Shown: one piece after another, positions 6,657 to 12,277 of the stretch | Layout of the letters: every line of letters starts with the position of its first letter | How positions within the stretch are numbered: position 1 is the first letter of the stretch | Assembly (NCBI GenBank): GCA_964598995.1 | Contig: CAZRDR010000071.1 | Span: 1-15,965, forward strand | Direction: 5' to 3' | Source of the DNA: JACROF01 sp964598995 | Lineage (GTDB): Bacteria; Patescibacteriota; Microgenomatia; Levybacterales; UBA12049 | Length of the DNA: 15,965 nucleotides | The notes under the pieces: model-generated | The model's input: only the letters and a program-made list of their open reading frames with translations | What the model was told of the DNA's origin: nothing | Database searches by the model: none | Made by a program: the position numbers and the translations under genes

Positions 6657-7055
6657 ATGACTGACATGAAGGACATGACTAATGAAGACTGGAAGAAGAA
6701 GCTCACTCCTGAGCAGTATCATGTGCTGCGGGAGAAGGGAACTGAGGCGCCATTTACAGGGAAATTCGTTAATGACTTTAAGACGGGTATGTATCAGTGT
6801 GCGGCCTGCGGTCAGGATTTGTTTTCAAGTGAAACGAAATATGAATCTGACTGTGGCTGGCCTGCATTTGATAGATCACTGCAAGGCAATGTCGATTTTC
6901 ATGAGGATAACTCATTCGGCATGCATCGAATTGAAGTGACATGCAGTAATTGTGGGTCTCATTTAGGACATGTCTTCGATGATGGACCGGAAGACACAAC
7001 GGGGAAGAGATTCTGTATTAATTCCGCAGCACTTAACTTTACTCCGAAGAAGTAG
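6657..7055 (+). CDS. msrB: Peptide-methionine (R)-S-oxide reductase MsrB
   Basis: A 132-aa single-domain MsrB, which reduces the R epimer of methionine sulfoxide in oxidised proteins. Visible are TGKFVNDFKTGMYQCAACG, the zinc CxxC pairs C48/C51 and C96/C99 (CAAC, CSNC), CGWPAF (66-71) with a candidate resolving Cys, GMHRIEV, HLGHVFDDGP, and the catalytic Cys120 in RFCINSAAL. Length is normal. No signal peptide, so cytosolic. The ATG follows the stop of the surface protein by 1 nt without an SD, suggesting translational coupling. It converges on and overlaps the sortase-fold gene by 17 bp. Confidence 0.96.
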   Translation: MTDMKDMTNEDWKKKLTPEQYHVLREKGTEAPFTGKFVNDFKTGMYQCAACGQDLFSSETKYESDCGWPAFDRSLQGNVDFHEDNSFGMHRIEVTCSNCGSHLGHVFDDGPEDTTGKRFCINSAALNFTPKK

Positions 7056-7623
7056 GCTTAGCAGTTACCACGAAGCGTTTGAGATCAGCAAATCCATAAG
7101 GAGTGTAGAGAGTGAGCGTTTCATCTCTCGTATTATCAATCAGTGTCGCATCAGTCGGTGAAACGATTTTACGATCAGTTACCTCGTATTCATGCGGAGT
7201 TCCATCTTGGGTCACGACGATGATCGTATCACCTTTTTGAAGACTGGTCAGACGGCCAAATTCCTGAGGTGTATTCTTGGCATAAAGGACTGTATTACCT
7301 TTTTCACCGGGGACTGGACTGGAGGCTAAATGAGATGCACCATCGTTACTTAAGCCCCAAATACCGTGGTTGATAGCTGTCTCATCGATCGGAAGTTCGA
7401 TCTCAACTGATGGGATATTGACGAACGTCGGAAGAGAGACATTCTTATTTTTAAGTCGTGAGAGAGTAGTCTCGTAAGAGAAAAAAGCGTAGGTAGTTGA
7501 TTCATATGTTTTTGCGAGAGCAAAAAGTCCAATGACAAAAATCATCCCTAAACCTACTTTTTGGAAAGTAGTCAGACGATCGTAAATTTGAGAAACTTTC
7601 TGTCTAGTCACGTTTTTAGCCAT
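7039..7623 (-). CDS. Sortase-fold membrane protein lacking catalytic His and Cys (pseudo-sortase)
   Basis: A 194-aa protein with a transmembrane helix at about 22-38 and a sortase-type domain: VNIPSVEIELPID, SHLASSPVPGEKGNTVLYA, EFGRLTSLQKGDTIIV, YEVTDRKIVSPTDAT, ETLTLYTP and LKRFVV. In active sortases the catalytic His follows (G/A) after the VL strand and the Cys follows TLxT. Here those places are Lys116 (YAKN) and Pro175 (LYTPYGF); only the Arg (R183) remains. It therefore cannot work by the usual transpeptidase chemistry and may be a binding or scaffold protein. Start ATG 7623, with a good promoter about 20 nt upstream. The rest of the domain is well kept, so it is not decaying at random. 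Confidence 0.85.
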   Translation of the reverse strand: MAKNVTRQKVSQIYDRLTTFQKVGLGMIFVIGLFALAKTYESTTYAFFSYETTLSRLKNKNVSLPTFVNIPSVEIELPIDETAINHGIWGLSNDGASHLASSPVPGEKGNTVLYAKNTPQEFGRLTSLQKGDTIIVVTQDGTPHEYEVTDRKIVSPTDATLIDNTRDETLTLYTPYGFADLKRFVVTAKPTSSE

Positions 7624-7641
7624 GGCAGTAAATAGGCCTGT

Positions 7642-7670
7642 AGTATATACGAACTAAATACGAAAGTCAA
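7642..7670 (-). promoter_or_regulatory. Sigma70-type promoter of the sortase-fold gene
   Basis: Minus strand: TTGACT (7670-7665), 17-nt spacer, TATACT (7647-7642). The predicted start point leaves a leader of about 12 nt before the ATG, with no SD. Confidence 0.65.
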
Positions 7671-7712
7671 GGAGAGAAATGTGGTTTTTGAGGCTGAGGG
7701 AGGTCACAAAAC

Positions 7713-7745
7713 CAAAATAGATAGCCTTATACGCTATCTATTTTG
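7713..7745 (-). terminator. Terminator of KGG protein 1
   Basis: CAAAATAGATAGC (7713-7725) and its exact 13-bp complement (7733-7745) enclose a 7-nt loop. On the minus strand a TTTTGGTTTTG stretch follows, fitting termination of the KGG gene at 7765-7977. The AATAGATA core recurs in the terminator at 8082-8115. Confidence 0.8.
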
Positions 7746-7764
7746 TAGGCAAGCCGACTAGTTC

Positions 7765-7977
7765 TTAGTCGTTCTTGTGACTCTGCTGTCCAGCTTCTGC
7801 TGCTTCTTCAGAGTTAAATTCGTGAGCTGTGCCTTTTTCATGAGCTGCTTCGCCGCCCTTACGTCCGAGTTCACTCATATCTTGCTTTGAAGCACTTGCT
7901 TCGCCGCCTTTTTTTGCGATTTCATGCTGCTTATCCTCATCCATAGATGCGAATCCGCGATTTGATGTATCTGCCAT
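7765..7977 (-). CDS. KGG-repeat stress protein, copy 1
   Basis: A 70-aa hydrophilic protein with KGG motifs (AKKGGEASA, RKGGEAAHEKG) followed by TAHEFNSEEAAEAG. This is the KGG/stress-induced acidophilic repeat family (GsiB, YciG, YmdF relatives), Gly-rich, probably disordered proteins associated with general stress. Start at ATG 7977 with a strong SD (AAAGGAGGTGAATG). It is a paralogue of the protein encoded at 8142-8339, sharing KAAHE/EAAHE and GTAHE(F/W)NSEEA(A/S)EAG, and it has the same type of upstream block and terminator. Confidence 0.93.
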   Translation of the reverse strand: MADTSNRGFASMDEDKQHEIAKKGGEASASKQDMSELGRKGGEAAHEKGTAHEFNSEEAAEAGQQSHKND

Positions 7978-8009
7978 GTGTCATTCACCTCCTTTCATAA
8001 TAGAGTTTG

Positions 8010-8060
8010 AGTTTAGACTGATGGCATAAGATGGGGATGATAGAGGAGTAAGGATGATGT
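8010..8060 (-). promoter_or_regulatory. Conserved upstream block of KGG gene 1
   Basis: This 51-nt stretch aligns without gaps to 8370-8420, with 38 of 51 positions identical by my count. On the minus strand it contains ACATC, CTTACT, the direct repeat CATCCCCATC, CTTAT, and a -10-like TAAACT at 8015-8010. There is no TTGACA-like -35 at 17 nt; the CATC repeat lies there instead, suggesting an activator site or an alternative sigma factor. Confidence 0.6.
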
Positions 8061-8081
8061 AACAGTGAGAAGAGTACATGC

Positions 8082-8115
8082 AAGAATAGATAACACTCTC
8101 GTGCTATCTATTCTT
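8082..8115 (-). terminator. Terminator of KGG protein 2
   Basis: AAGAATAGATA (8082-8092) pairs with TATCTATTCTT (8105-8115), with an inner CAC/GTG and TCTC loop. The T-run is weak on the minus strand. The AGAATAGATA core resembles the terminator of copy 1, so the duplication includes the terminator. Confidence 0.7.
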
Positions 8116-8141
8116 ATAGGCAATTTGATAGTAAGGTCTAA

Positions 8142-8339
8142 TTACTTAGATCCTCCAATTTTCCCAGCTTCACTAGCTTCTTCACTGTTCCATTCATGAG
8201 CAGTACCTTGCTCGTGAGCTGCTTTTCCACCTTTACTGCGATCTGCATCAGTGAGATTTTCAGCTGCATTATGATTGCCGCTACTCATTGAGCCTGCTTT
8301 TTGGTGTTCTTCGGTGTTGCCAAAGTTTCCGCGTGCCAT
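8142..8339 (-). CDS. KGG-repeat stress protein, copy 2
   Basis: A 65-aa Gly/Ala/His-rich protein with one clear KGG motif (RSKGGKAAHEQG) followed by TAHEWNSEEASEAGKIGG, and an N-terminal Gly/Asn-rich part (MARGNFGNTEEHQKAG, MSSGNHNAAE) that lacks the intact KGG of copy 1. Same family and probable role as copy 1 (general stress, disordered). Start at ATG 8339, SD AAAGGGGGTGAA. The pair appears to come from duplication of a whole transcription unit, with the N-terminal halves having diverged more than the C-terminal halves. Confidence 0.9.
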   Translation of the reverse strand: MARGNFGNTEEHQKAGSMSSGNHNAAENLTDADRSKGGKAAHEQGTAHEWNSEEASEAGKIGGSK

Positions 8340-8369
8340 ATGTTATTCACCCCCTTTCAAAGTAGAGTG

Positions 8370-8420
8370 AGTATAAAGTGAAGGGATAAGATGCGGATGA
8401 GAGGCAAGTAAGATCGATGT
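8370..8420 (-). promoter_or_regulatory. Conserved upstream block of KGG gene 2
   Basis: Ungapped counterpart of 8010-8060: ACATC, CTTACT, the repeat CATCCGCATC, CTTAT and TATACT (8375-8370) on the minus strand, again without a standard -35. Confidence 0.6.
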
Positions 8421-8445
8421 AAAAAATACGAATAATTCTTGCGGT

Positions 8446-8473
8446 TGCAGGCGGGCCGAACGGCCCGCCTGCA
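8446..8473. terminator. GC-rich perfect hairpin after the 91-aa gene
   Basis: TGCAGGCGGGCCG (8446-8458) and CGGCCCGCCTGCA (8461-8473) are perfect complements with an AA centre. It lies 18 bp beyond the stop of the 91-aa gene. No T-run follows on either strand, so it may be an mRNA-stabilising or factor-dependent structure and not an intrinsic terminator. Confidence 0.6.
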
Positions 8474-8490
8474 GAACCATAGCTCCCGTG

Positions 8491-8766
8491 TCAAGGGGAG
8501 GAAAAGGCATCGTCGATGTAGGATTGCGCGATGACTGCTAGTGCCTGCACAACCTCCTGGCGAACTTCCTTTGGTCCGAACTTCTTATAAGCGAAGTTGT
8601 AGCAGAGCTCCATGGTAGGCGCGAGATCGCAGGCGCGGAGACCTGGCCGACCGTACTCATCGAGTAGTAAGACTGTGTTGAGGTAGGCAGCAAGTTGGGG
8701 TTTTGCCATCCTCAACCAGGCTCTTTCGCCGCTGGTGAGCTCACCATTGCTTTGTCCTTCGGACAT
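8491..8766 (-). CDS. Hypothetical protein, 91 aa, GC-richer gene
   Basis: I do not recognise this protein. It begins MSEGQSNGELTSGERAWLR, followed by helix-rich AKPQLAAYLNTVLLLDEYGRPG, a Cys pair (ACDLAPTMELCYNFAY) and KEVRQEVVQALAVIAQSYIDDAF. It is soluble with no signal peptide. Start at ATG 8766 with SD AAAGGAGGAATC; an in-frame upstream ATG (8808) has no SD. Codons are visibly GC-richer than in the flanking KGG and topoisomerase genes, and the gene has a long structured leader and a GC-rich 3' hairpin, like the 220-aa gene at 10854-11516, suggesting a common foreign origin. Confidence 0.7.
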   Translation of the reverse strand: MSEGQSNGELTSGERAWLRMAKPQLAAYLNTVLLLDEYGRPGLRACDLAPTMELCYNFAYKKFGPKEVRQEVVQALAVIAQSYIDDAFSSP

Positions 8767-8784
8767 GATGATTCCTCCTTTGAT

Positions 8785-8831
8785 AAGCGAACCCAGAGGA
8801 AATGCCAAAGTTATCTCTTCTGGATCCGCTT
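8785..8831 (-). promoter_or_regulatory. Leader hairpin directly upstream of the 91-aa gene's SD
   Basis: On the minus strand AAGCGGATCCAGA pairs with TCTGGGTTCGCTT over 13 positions (two G-U), closing a loop of about 21 nt. It ends a few nt before the SD. A -10 TATAAT (8906-8901, with upstream TG) implies a leader of about 130 nt. Confidence 0.5.
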
Positions 8832-8900
8832 GGGACTATGGATGTAAAGGTCCTAAAGGTAACAAGAACTGCTAACAGCTCAGGTAACTTTAAGAGGGTA

Positions 8901-8906
8901 ATTATA
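8901..8906 (-). promoter_or_regulatory. -10 box TATAAT for the 91-aa gene
   Basis: TG-G-TATAAT on the minus strand, an extended -10 with perfect hexamer; no convincing -35 at 17 nt. Confidence 0.5.
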
Positions 8907-8930
8907 CCAGGGTAAGAGGCTCAAATAAAG

Positions 8931-9998
8931 TTATATAGGGTACTGCTTAAGAAGAGTGAGAACGGCCGACTCGGTTGGTTTGAGATATTCATCTTTTGAT
9001 GGACGATTGCGATATTCGCGCATGTGAGGGATGAGGATATCATCTTCATAAGTTTTAAATACGGTCGGATGGATGTAGTAGCTACGACAGACAGTGGCTG
9101 TATTGCCCAGTCGCTTTGAGACCACTTTACAGGTATCAGCGAGGTTTTTCTTCAGCTGAGTTTTATTCTCGGCAGGACCGATTTTATCTAAGGTCTGTGC
9201 AGAGATCATCGTCCCGCCCCAGGTTCTAAAGTCTTTCGCTGATATTTTTTCACCAGTTACTTCCTGGAGGTAGTCATTGACGTCTTGGGAGTCGACGGTG
9301 TGACGATTTTTATCCTCATCGAGATACTGGAAGACCTCGTAGCCTGGCAGCTCGATACATTTGCGGATAGTCTTTACCACTGTTGGGTTAGTAATCTCTT
9401 TTTCGTGCTCGACTCCTGACTTGCCTTTGAAGGAGAATTTCACATGATCACCTTCAAAATCGACATGCTTATTACGAAGCGTCGTCAGGCCGAATGATTG
9501 GTTCTCTTTAGCATATTCTTCGTTACCGACTCTGATGAAAGTATGTTCGAGAAGCCAGATAACTGTGGCGATGACACGGCGCTGGTTAAGCCCACGAGTC
9601 GTCATATCTCGTTCAATCTGTTCGCGAATAGTCGGTAAGTGCTTGCCAAATAATTCGACCTTATCGAATTTGTGCTCCTGACAGATCTGTGTCCACTTCG
9701 CGTGATAAATATATTGCTTGCGCCCTTTTTCATCAAAGCCAGTTGCTTGGAGGTGAGTATTGCCTCGCGGTGAGATCCACACGTTCGTCCAGGCTGGGGG
9801 AATACGGAGATTAGTAATTCGAGTGAGCGTATTTTTATCTCTGATGACTTTGCCTGAGGTATCTCGATAGCTAAAGCGTGATTTGGGTCCCTCTCTAGCA
9901 ATACCAGAGGTACTGTCGCTAATATAGCGGAGGTCTAATTCTTCGGCTTTTTCGATTATTGCGTCTGGAACGTGTGAGGTATTAGGTGTAGCTGGCAT
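8931..9998 (-). CDS. Type IB DNA topoisomerase (poxvirus/bacterial TopIB)
   Basis: A 355-aa protein of full family length. It relaxes supercoils by single-strand nicking through a 3'-phosphotyrosyl intermediate. Visible are the N-terminal IPPAWTNVWISP and GNTHLQATGFDEKGRKQYIYH, then FIRVGNEEYAKENQSFGLTT with a catalytic Arg, KFSFKGKSG with the catalytic Lys, KDFRTWGGT with a second Arg, and VCRSYYIHP with the active-site Tyr; LGNT precedes it with Asn where vaccinia has His, as in other bacterial TopIB enzymes. ATG 9998 is preferred; a TTG at 10007 is in frame. A TACAAT box (10015-10010) suggests a very short leader. No neighbour suggests a pathway. Confidence 0.94.
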   Translation of the reverse strand: MPATPNTSHVPDAIIEKAEELDLRYISDSTSGIAREGPKSRFSYRDTSGKVIRDKNTLTRITNLRIPPAWTNVWISPRGNTHLQATGFDEKGRKQYIYHAKWTQICQEHKFDKVELFGKHLPTIREQIERDMTTRGLNQRRVIATVIWLLEHTFIRVGNEEYAKENQSFGLTTLRNKHVDFEGDHVKFSFKGKSGVEHEKEITNPTVVKTIRKCIELPGYEVFQYLDEDKNRHTVDSQDVNDYLQEVTGEKISAKDFRTWGGTMISAQTLDKIGPAENKTQLKKNLADTCKVVSKRLGNTATVCRSYYIHPTVFKTYEDDILIPHMREYRNRPSKDEYLKPTESAVLTLLKQYPI

Positions 9999-10009
9999 AC
10001 TCTGCAATT

Positions 10010-10015
10010 ATTGTA
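10010..10015 (-). promoter_or_regulatory. -10 box TACAAT for topoisomerase IB
   Basis: TACAAT on the minus strand lies 11 nt before ATG 9998, implying a leader of about 5 nt and no SD. Confidence 0.45.
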
Positions 10016-10028
10016 GCAAATGCATCTT

Positions 10029-10063
10029 CTACTTTCTGACGAGAAAGTAGCAAAGCTTTCTCG
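10029..10063. repeat. Overlapping alternative hairpins upstream of topoisomerase IB
   Basis: CTACTTTCT (10029-10037) pairs with AGAAAGTAG (10042-10050), while CGAGAAAG (10040-10047) pairs with CTTTCTCG (10056-10063). The two stems share bases and cannot form together. Both lie upstream of the topoisomerase -10, so they probably belong to an upstream transcript or are inert. Confidence 0.45.
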
Positions 10064-10097
10064 CTAGTGAAGAAAAGGCTAGATTCTTACGCTTGCT

Positions 10098-10159
10098 GAT
10101 CGGGGGATTGTCCTCCCCCTTCCATCACTCACTTCGTTCGAATGGGATTCCCCCTGATA
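10098..10159. repeat. GC-rich imperfect inverted repeats in intergenic DNA
   Basis: GGGGGA (10102-10107) can pair with TCCCCC in two places, near 10114-10119 and at 10149-10154, giving a small and a large stem-loop. CCAT/ATGG enclose CACTCACTTCGTTCGA between them. The rest of 10016-10211 shows no gene. Confidence 0.4.
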
Positions 10160-10211
10160 GCTGCAATTCAGGATCTTTGACGCCATTTTCTTCAACGCGA
10201 GGAGAAAAATA

Positions 10212-10373
10212 TTATTTAGTAGAAGGGGAGAAGAAGAATGAGAAAATTGACTCGAGGTCACGGCTGAAAGATGAGGTCTTGGGAGCCTCATTATCGGTCG
10301 TCACCTCGAGTTCTAGTGAATCTCGATTAATTAGTTTCTTAAAAAAATCTGGTGTGTAAATCGTTTTCTTCAT
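10212..10373 (-). CDS. Small protein A of a 53-aa paralogous pair (IYTxDFFKxLIN)
   Basis: ATG 10373 to TAA 10212 on the minus strand encodes 53 aa, beginning MKKTIYTPDFFKKLINRDS and ending FFFSPSTK. It is clearly related to the 53-aa product of 10460-10621: same length, same IYTxDFFKxLIN head, a polar middle and a Phe-rich tail. Conservation of protein over DNA and of exact length argues that both are real genes. No SD; TAGAAT lies 9 nt upstream. Function unknown; the tail could be a membrane- or partner-binding helix. I do not know a family with this motif. Confidence 0.6.
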   Translation of the reverse strand: MKKTIYTPDFFKKLINRDSLELEVTTDNEAPKTSSFSRDLESIFSFFFSPSTK

Positions 10374-10459
10374 AATAAAAATATTCTAGAGCCTATGTGT
10401 TAAAACTTTGTAAAAAATGGACCTGAAATAGGTCTGAATAAATAAATTCGAAGCTAGAC

Positions 10460-10621
10460 TTATGCCTGCTGAGACGAAAAGATAAATTCAAGAAGATTGG
10501 GAGAGTCTTTGGTTTTTTTGGACTTTATATCATTATCAATCTTAACAATTCGTGTACTGTCAGTATCTGTTTTATTGATGAGATTCTTAAAAAAATCAGT
10601 GGTGTAGATATTAGTAGTCAT
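10460..10621 (-). CDS. Small protein B of a 53-aa paralogous pair (IYTxDFFKxLIN)
   Basis: ATG 10621 to TAA 10460 on the minus strand encodes 53 aa, beginning MTTNIYTTDFFKNLINKTD, with a charged middle (IVKIDNDIKSKKTKD) and ending LLEFIFSSQQA. It is a paralogue of the product of 10212-10373, 86 bp downstream on the same strand. No SD; upstream AATAAA is 6 nt from the ATG, compatible with a leaderless start. Three copies of a TCAG(G)TGTAAG repeat lie 30-75 nt upstream and may be an operator. Function unknown. Confidence 0.6.
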   Translation of the reverse strand: MTTNIYTTDFFKNLINKTDTDSTRIVKIDNDIKSKKTKDSPNLLEFIFSSQQA

Positions 10622-10651
10622 AGGAGATTTATTGAGTTATTACTTTAAAAC

Positions 10652-10695
10652 TTCAGTGTAAGTTCAGTGTAAGAACCCACGGACTCAGGTGTAAG
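10652..10695. repeat. Direct repeats TTCAGTGTAAG upstream of small protein B
   Basis: TTCAGTGTAAG occurs twice back to back (10652-10662, 10663-10673), and a third variant, CTCAGGTGTAAG, is at 10684-10695. The spacing of two helical turns between copies 1 and 3 and the position just upstream of gene B suggest a binding site for a regulator. Confidence 0.6.
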
Positions 10696-10711
10696 AAAAG
10701 TGGATCAGAGA

Positions 10712-10758
10712 TGATCAAAAAGGGAAAACGGCCCCCCGGGTACGTCCCGGGGAGCCGT
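10712..10758 (-). terminator. Intrinsic terminator of the 220-aa gene
   Basis: On the minus strand ACGGCTCCCCGGGA...CCCGGGGGGCCGT (10758-10728) forms a very GC-rich stem with a small loop, followed by TTTTCCCTTTTTG. It sits about 95 nt beyond the stop codon. Confidence 0.8.
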
Positions 10759-10853
10759 GGTGTTGTTTTGCTTGCTCGTCAGCCGACTGGGGCTCTGGTG
10801 GGCCCCACGCTTCGACGCGCCTGCGTGCTTGTTCCGGACTCGTCTGCGATTCG

Positions 10854-11516
10854 TTACGCTGCGTCCGCTTCGGACGCGGGATCTGTCGCGAGATGCTCGA
10901 GAACTTCCAGGCGGATGTCTACCGGCAGCTTGCGGATCGCCTTCATGAGGGCGCCGGGACCGATGAACTCTTCGGTCACGTCCGCGAATTGCGCGATGTC
11001 CATCAGTCGGCCCGCTTTCGCGAGCTGGGGAGACCAGTTCTGGATCTCCAACTCGACTTTGATCGGCGGACCGCCGATGCGCCTGGGGTTGGACCACCCG
11101 TGTCCGACGTCGATGTTATCGTCGTCGGTGAGCTTCTCGTGGTCAGGGTTGACCACCGAGGCTCGGGTGGCGCGGACGATCACCTTGTGCTCCGTTTCGG
11201 AGACGAAGACGACTTCTCGCTCAACGACGACGTGCCAGCGGCCTTTCGGCCCTTTCGACCGGCTCAGGGTAATAACGGCCAAGCCGCAGTACCCAGAACC
11301 TTTCGGATCACGCTCGATGGCGATGCAGGTGCGTCCGCCCTTTCCGCCGCCAACACCATCGATGATGGGTGCTTCTACCAGGGTATGGTAGTAGGGGACG
11401 TTCGGCCCCCCGCGCACCACGAAGTTTTCGATGGTGTCGTCTCTTTGACCGAGGATATCGACTCCCCAGTCGGTGTTGACGGCTTGTAGCCGTCTCTCGG
11501 TGGATTCTGAACCCAT
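10854..11516 (-). CDS. Hypothetical protein, 220 aa, GC-rich gene
   Basis: I do not recognise this protein. It begins MGSESTERRLQAVNTDWGV, has Gly-rich GVGGGKGGRTCIAIERD, a beta-rich centre (GRWHVVVEREVVFVSETEHKVIVRATRASVV), then GHGWSNPRRIGGPPIKVELEIQNW and an acidic helical tail (LPVDIRLEVLEHLATDP). Soluble, no signal peptide. The coding strand is set by a perfect-spaced promoter, an SD and a terminator all on the minus strand. ATG 11516 is preferred, as the ATG at 11525 directly abuts the AAGGAGG. Base composition is strikingly GC-richer than the AT-rich DNA on both sides, so it is probably acquired. Confidence 0.75.
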   Translation of the reverse strand: MGSESTERRLQAVNTDWGVDILGQRDDTIENFVVRGGPNVPYYHTLVEAPIIDGVGGGKGGRTCIAIERDPKGSGYCGLAVITLSRSKGPKGRWHVVVEREVVFVSETEHKVIVRATRASVVNPDHEKLTDDDNIDVGHGWSNPRRIGGPPIKVELEIQNWSPQLAKAGRLMDIAQFADVTEEFIGPGALMKAIRKLPVDIRLEVLEHLATDPASEADAA

Positions 11517-11565
11517 CTGACTCATCCTCCTTGGATGACGATTGGGTCTCGGAACAAGCTCATGA

Positions 11566-11594
11566 ATTATATCCTATAGCAATATTTGAGTCAA
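11566..11594 (-). promoter_or_regulatory. Strong sigma70-type promoter of the 220-aa gene
   Basis: Minus strand: TTGACT (11594-11589), 17-nt spacer, TATAAT (11571-11566). The leader is about 40 nt and includes AAGGAGG; TCATCC and GGATGA flank the SD and could form a 6-bp stem that hides it. Confidence 0.75.
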
Positions 11595-11785
11595 TGCTAT
11601 ACATCACATCTCATATTACAGGACATATTTCTTAAAATCGAAATTGATATGTGTGAAGAAGAAAAGGTAAAAATTTTTAGTTAGTAAGTTGAAGATGATT
11701 CGTTTGATCATCAGATGATGCTTAGGCACAAGATTATTATTTACATAAGAATATGTCAGGGAATTGTTAGAAAATAGTATGAATA

Positions 11786-11813
11786 TTGACAGAAAGTAAA
11801 TTAGGAGTACAAT
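11786..11813 (+). promoter_or_regulatory. Sigma70-type promoter for a structured leader
   Basis: TTGACA (11786-11791), 16-nt spacer, TACAAT (11808-11813). Transcription would begin near 11820, directly at a perfect hairpin (ATGCAGTC-TTAG-GACTGCAT, 11822-11841). Confidence 0.7.
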
Positions 11814-11819
11814 AAGGAA

Positions 11820-11962
11820 AGATGCAGTCTTAGGACTGCATTTGAACTTCTTACAGGACTTGATGAGTTACTACTCACATTTGCGTGTAAAGTAACAGTT
11901 AAGTCAGAGGAGTTTTAGTTCCTTGATAACGTCGTTACTTAATTTCTGATTTTATTTTTATT
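11820..11962 (+). promoter_or_regulatory. Structured leader or small RNA with alternative hairpins
   Basis: After the 5' hairpin, ATG 11863 opens a 10-codon frame (MSYYSHLRVK, stop at 11893-11895). GTTACT (11867-11872) can pair with AGTAAC (11891-11896), and that same segment, as AAGTAAC (11890-11896), can pair with GTTACTT (11934-11940), with AGGA/TCCT inside; TTTTATTTTTATT follows. This resembles a second attenuator, or a small RNA ending near 11962. Weaker than the 2152-2271 case. Confidence 0.4.
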
Positions 11963-11975
11963 CTCGTCAGGCTGA

Positions 11976-12039
11976 CGCACTCCGAATTGTGCTTATTCCT
12001 TGATCCTCGGATCAAGCCATAAACATAGTTGGGAGTGCG
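11976..12039 (+). repeat. Long imperfect hairpin upstream of the 54-aa membrane protein
   Basis: CGCACTCC (11976-11983) pairs with GGAGTGCG (12032-12039). Pairing continues inward through AATTGTG/CATAGTT with two G-U pairs, TTAT/ATAA, and CTTGATCC/GGATCAAG (11999-12006 with 12009-12016). Roughly 27 base pairs are interrupted by a few mismatches. A separate near-palindrome CGTCAG-G-CTGACG lies at 11965-11977. Confidence 0.6.
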
Positions 12040-12095
12040 CGTGTGCTCTTAGGCGCAGCTAGCGTCTGTCATTGGCCAACCTGGCGGGGGCGATC

Positions 12096-12260
12096 ATGGG
12101 TTTTCTCATTTTCATCGCAATAGTAATTGCGTTCATTCTTGTTTGCCTGGCCGTGCCGGGGTTCCTCATAGCGATTACGCAATTACTTGTCGGTGTCGAT
12201 AGTCATGCGCATCGTCGCGAGTACCAGACGATCGAGGTCGAGGAGGCCTCAATGAAGTAA
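12096..12260 (+). CDS. Small membrane protein, 54 aa, GC-richer gene
   Basis: Begins MGFLIFIAIVIAFILVCLAV, followed by PGFLIAITQLLVGV, so one long or two short membrane segments fill residues 2-34. The tail is polar (DSHAHRREYQTIEVEEASMK). I do not recognise a family. ATG 12096 is chosen because GGCGGGGG lies about 5 nt upstream; an in-frame TTG at 12072 would add 8 residues. The gene is bracketed by two large hairpins (11976-12039 and 12278-12355) and is GC-richer than the DNA outside them, like the 91- and 220-aa genes. Confidence 0.6.
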   Translation: MGFLIFIAIVIAFILVCLAVPGFLIAITQLLVGVDSHAHRREYQTIEVEEASMK

Positions 12261-12277
12261 CGCGACGTCAAGGGACG

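Noticed and set aside
6682..7161. Open frames overlapping msrB in other frames (85, 73 and 63 aa)
   Set aside because: They are shadows of a clearly conserved enzyme gene.
10016..10160. Possible CRISPR or transposon end
   Set aside because: The repeats are local hairpins with no regular spacing, no transposase and no target duplication visible.
10093..10359. 88-aa plus-strand open frame
   Set aside because: It crosses inverted repeats and overlaps antisense the 53-aa gene A, which has a paralogue; it has no SD and no recognisable content.
10711..11489. Long plus-strand open frames (226 and 198 aa) opposite the 220-aa gene
   Set aside because: GC-rich DNA keeps other frames open by chance. 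Promoter, SD and terminator all point to the minus strand, and the plus-strand translations are low-complexity Ser/Arg/Thr-rich.
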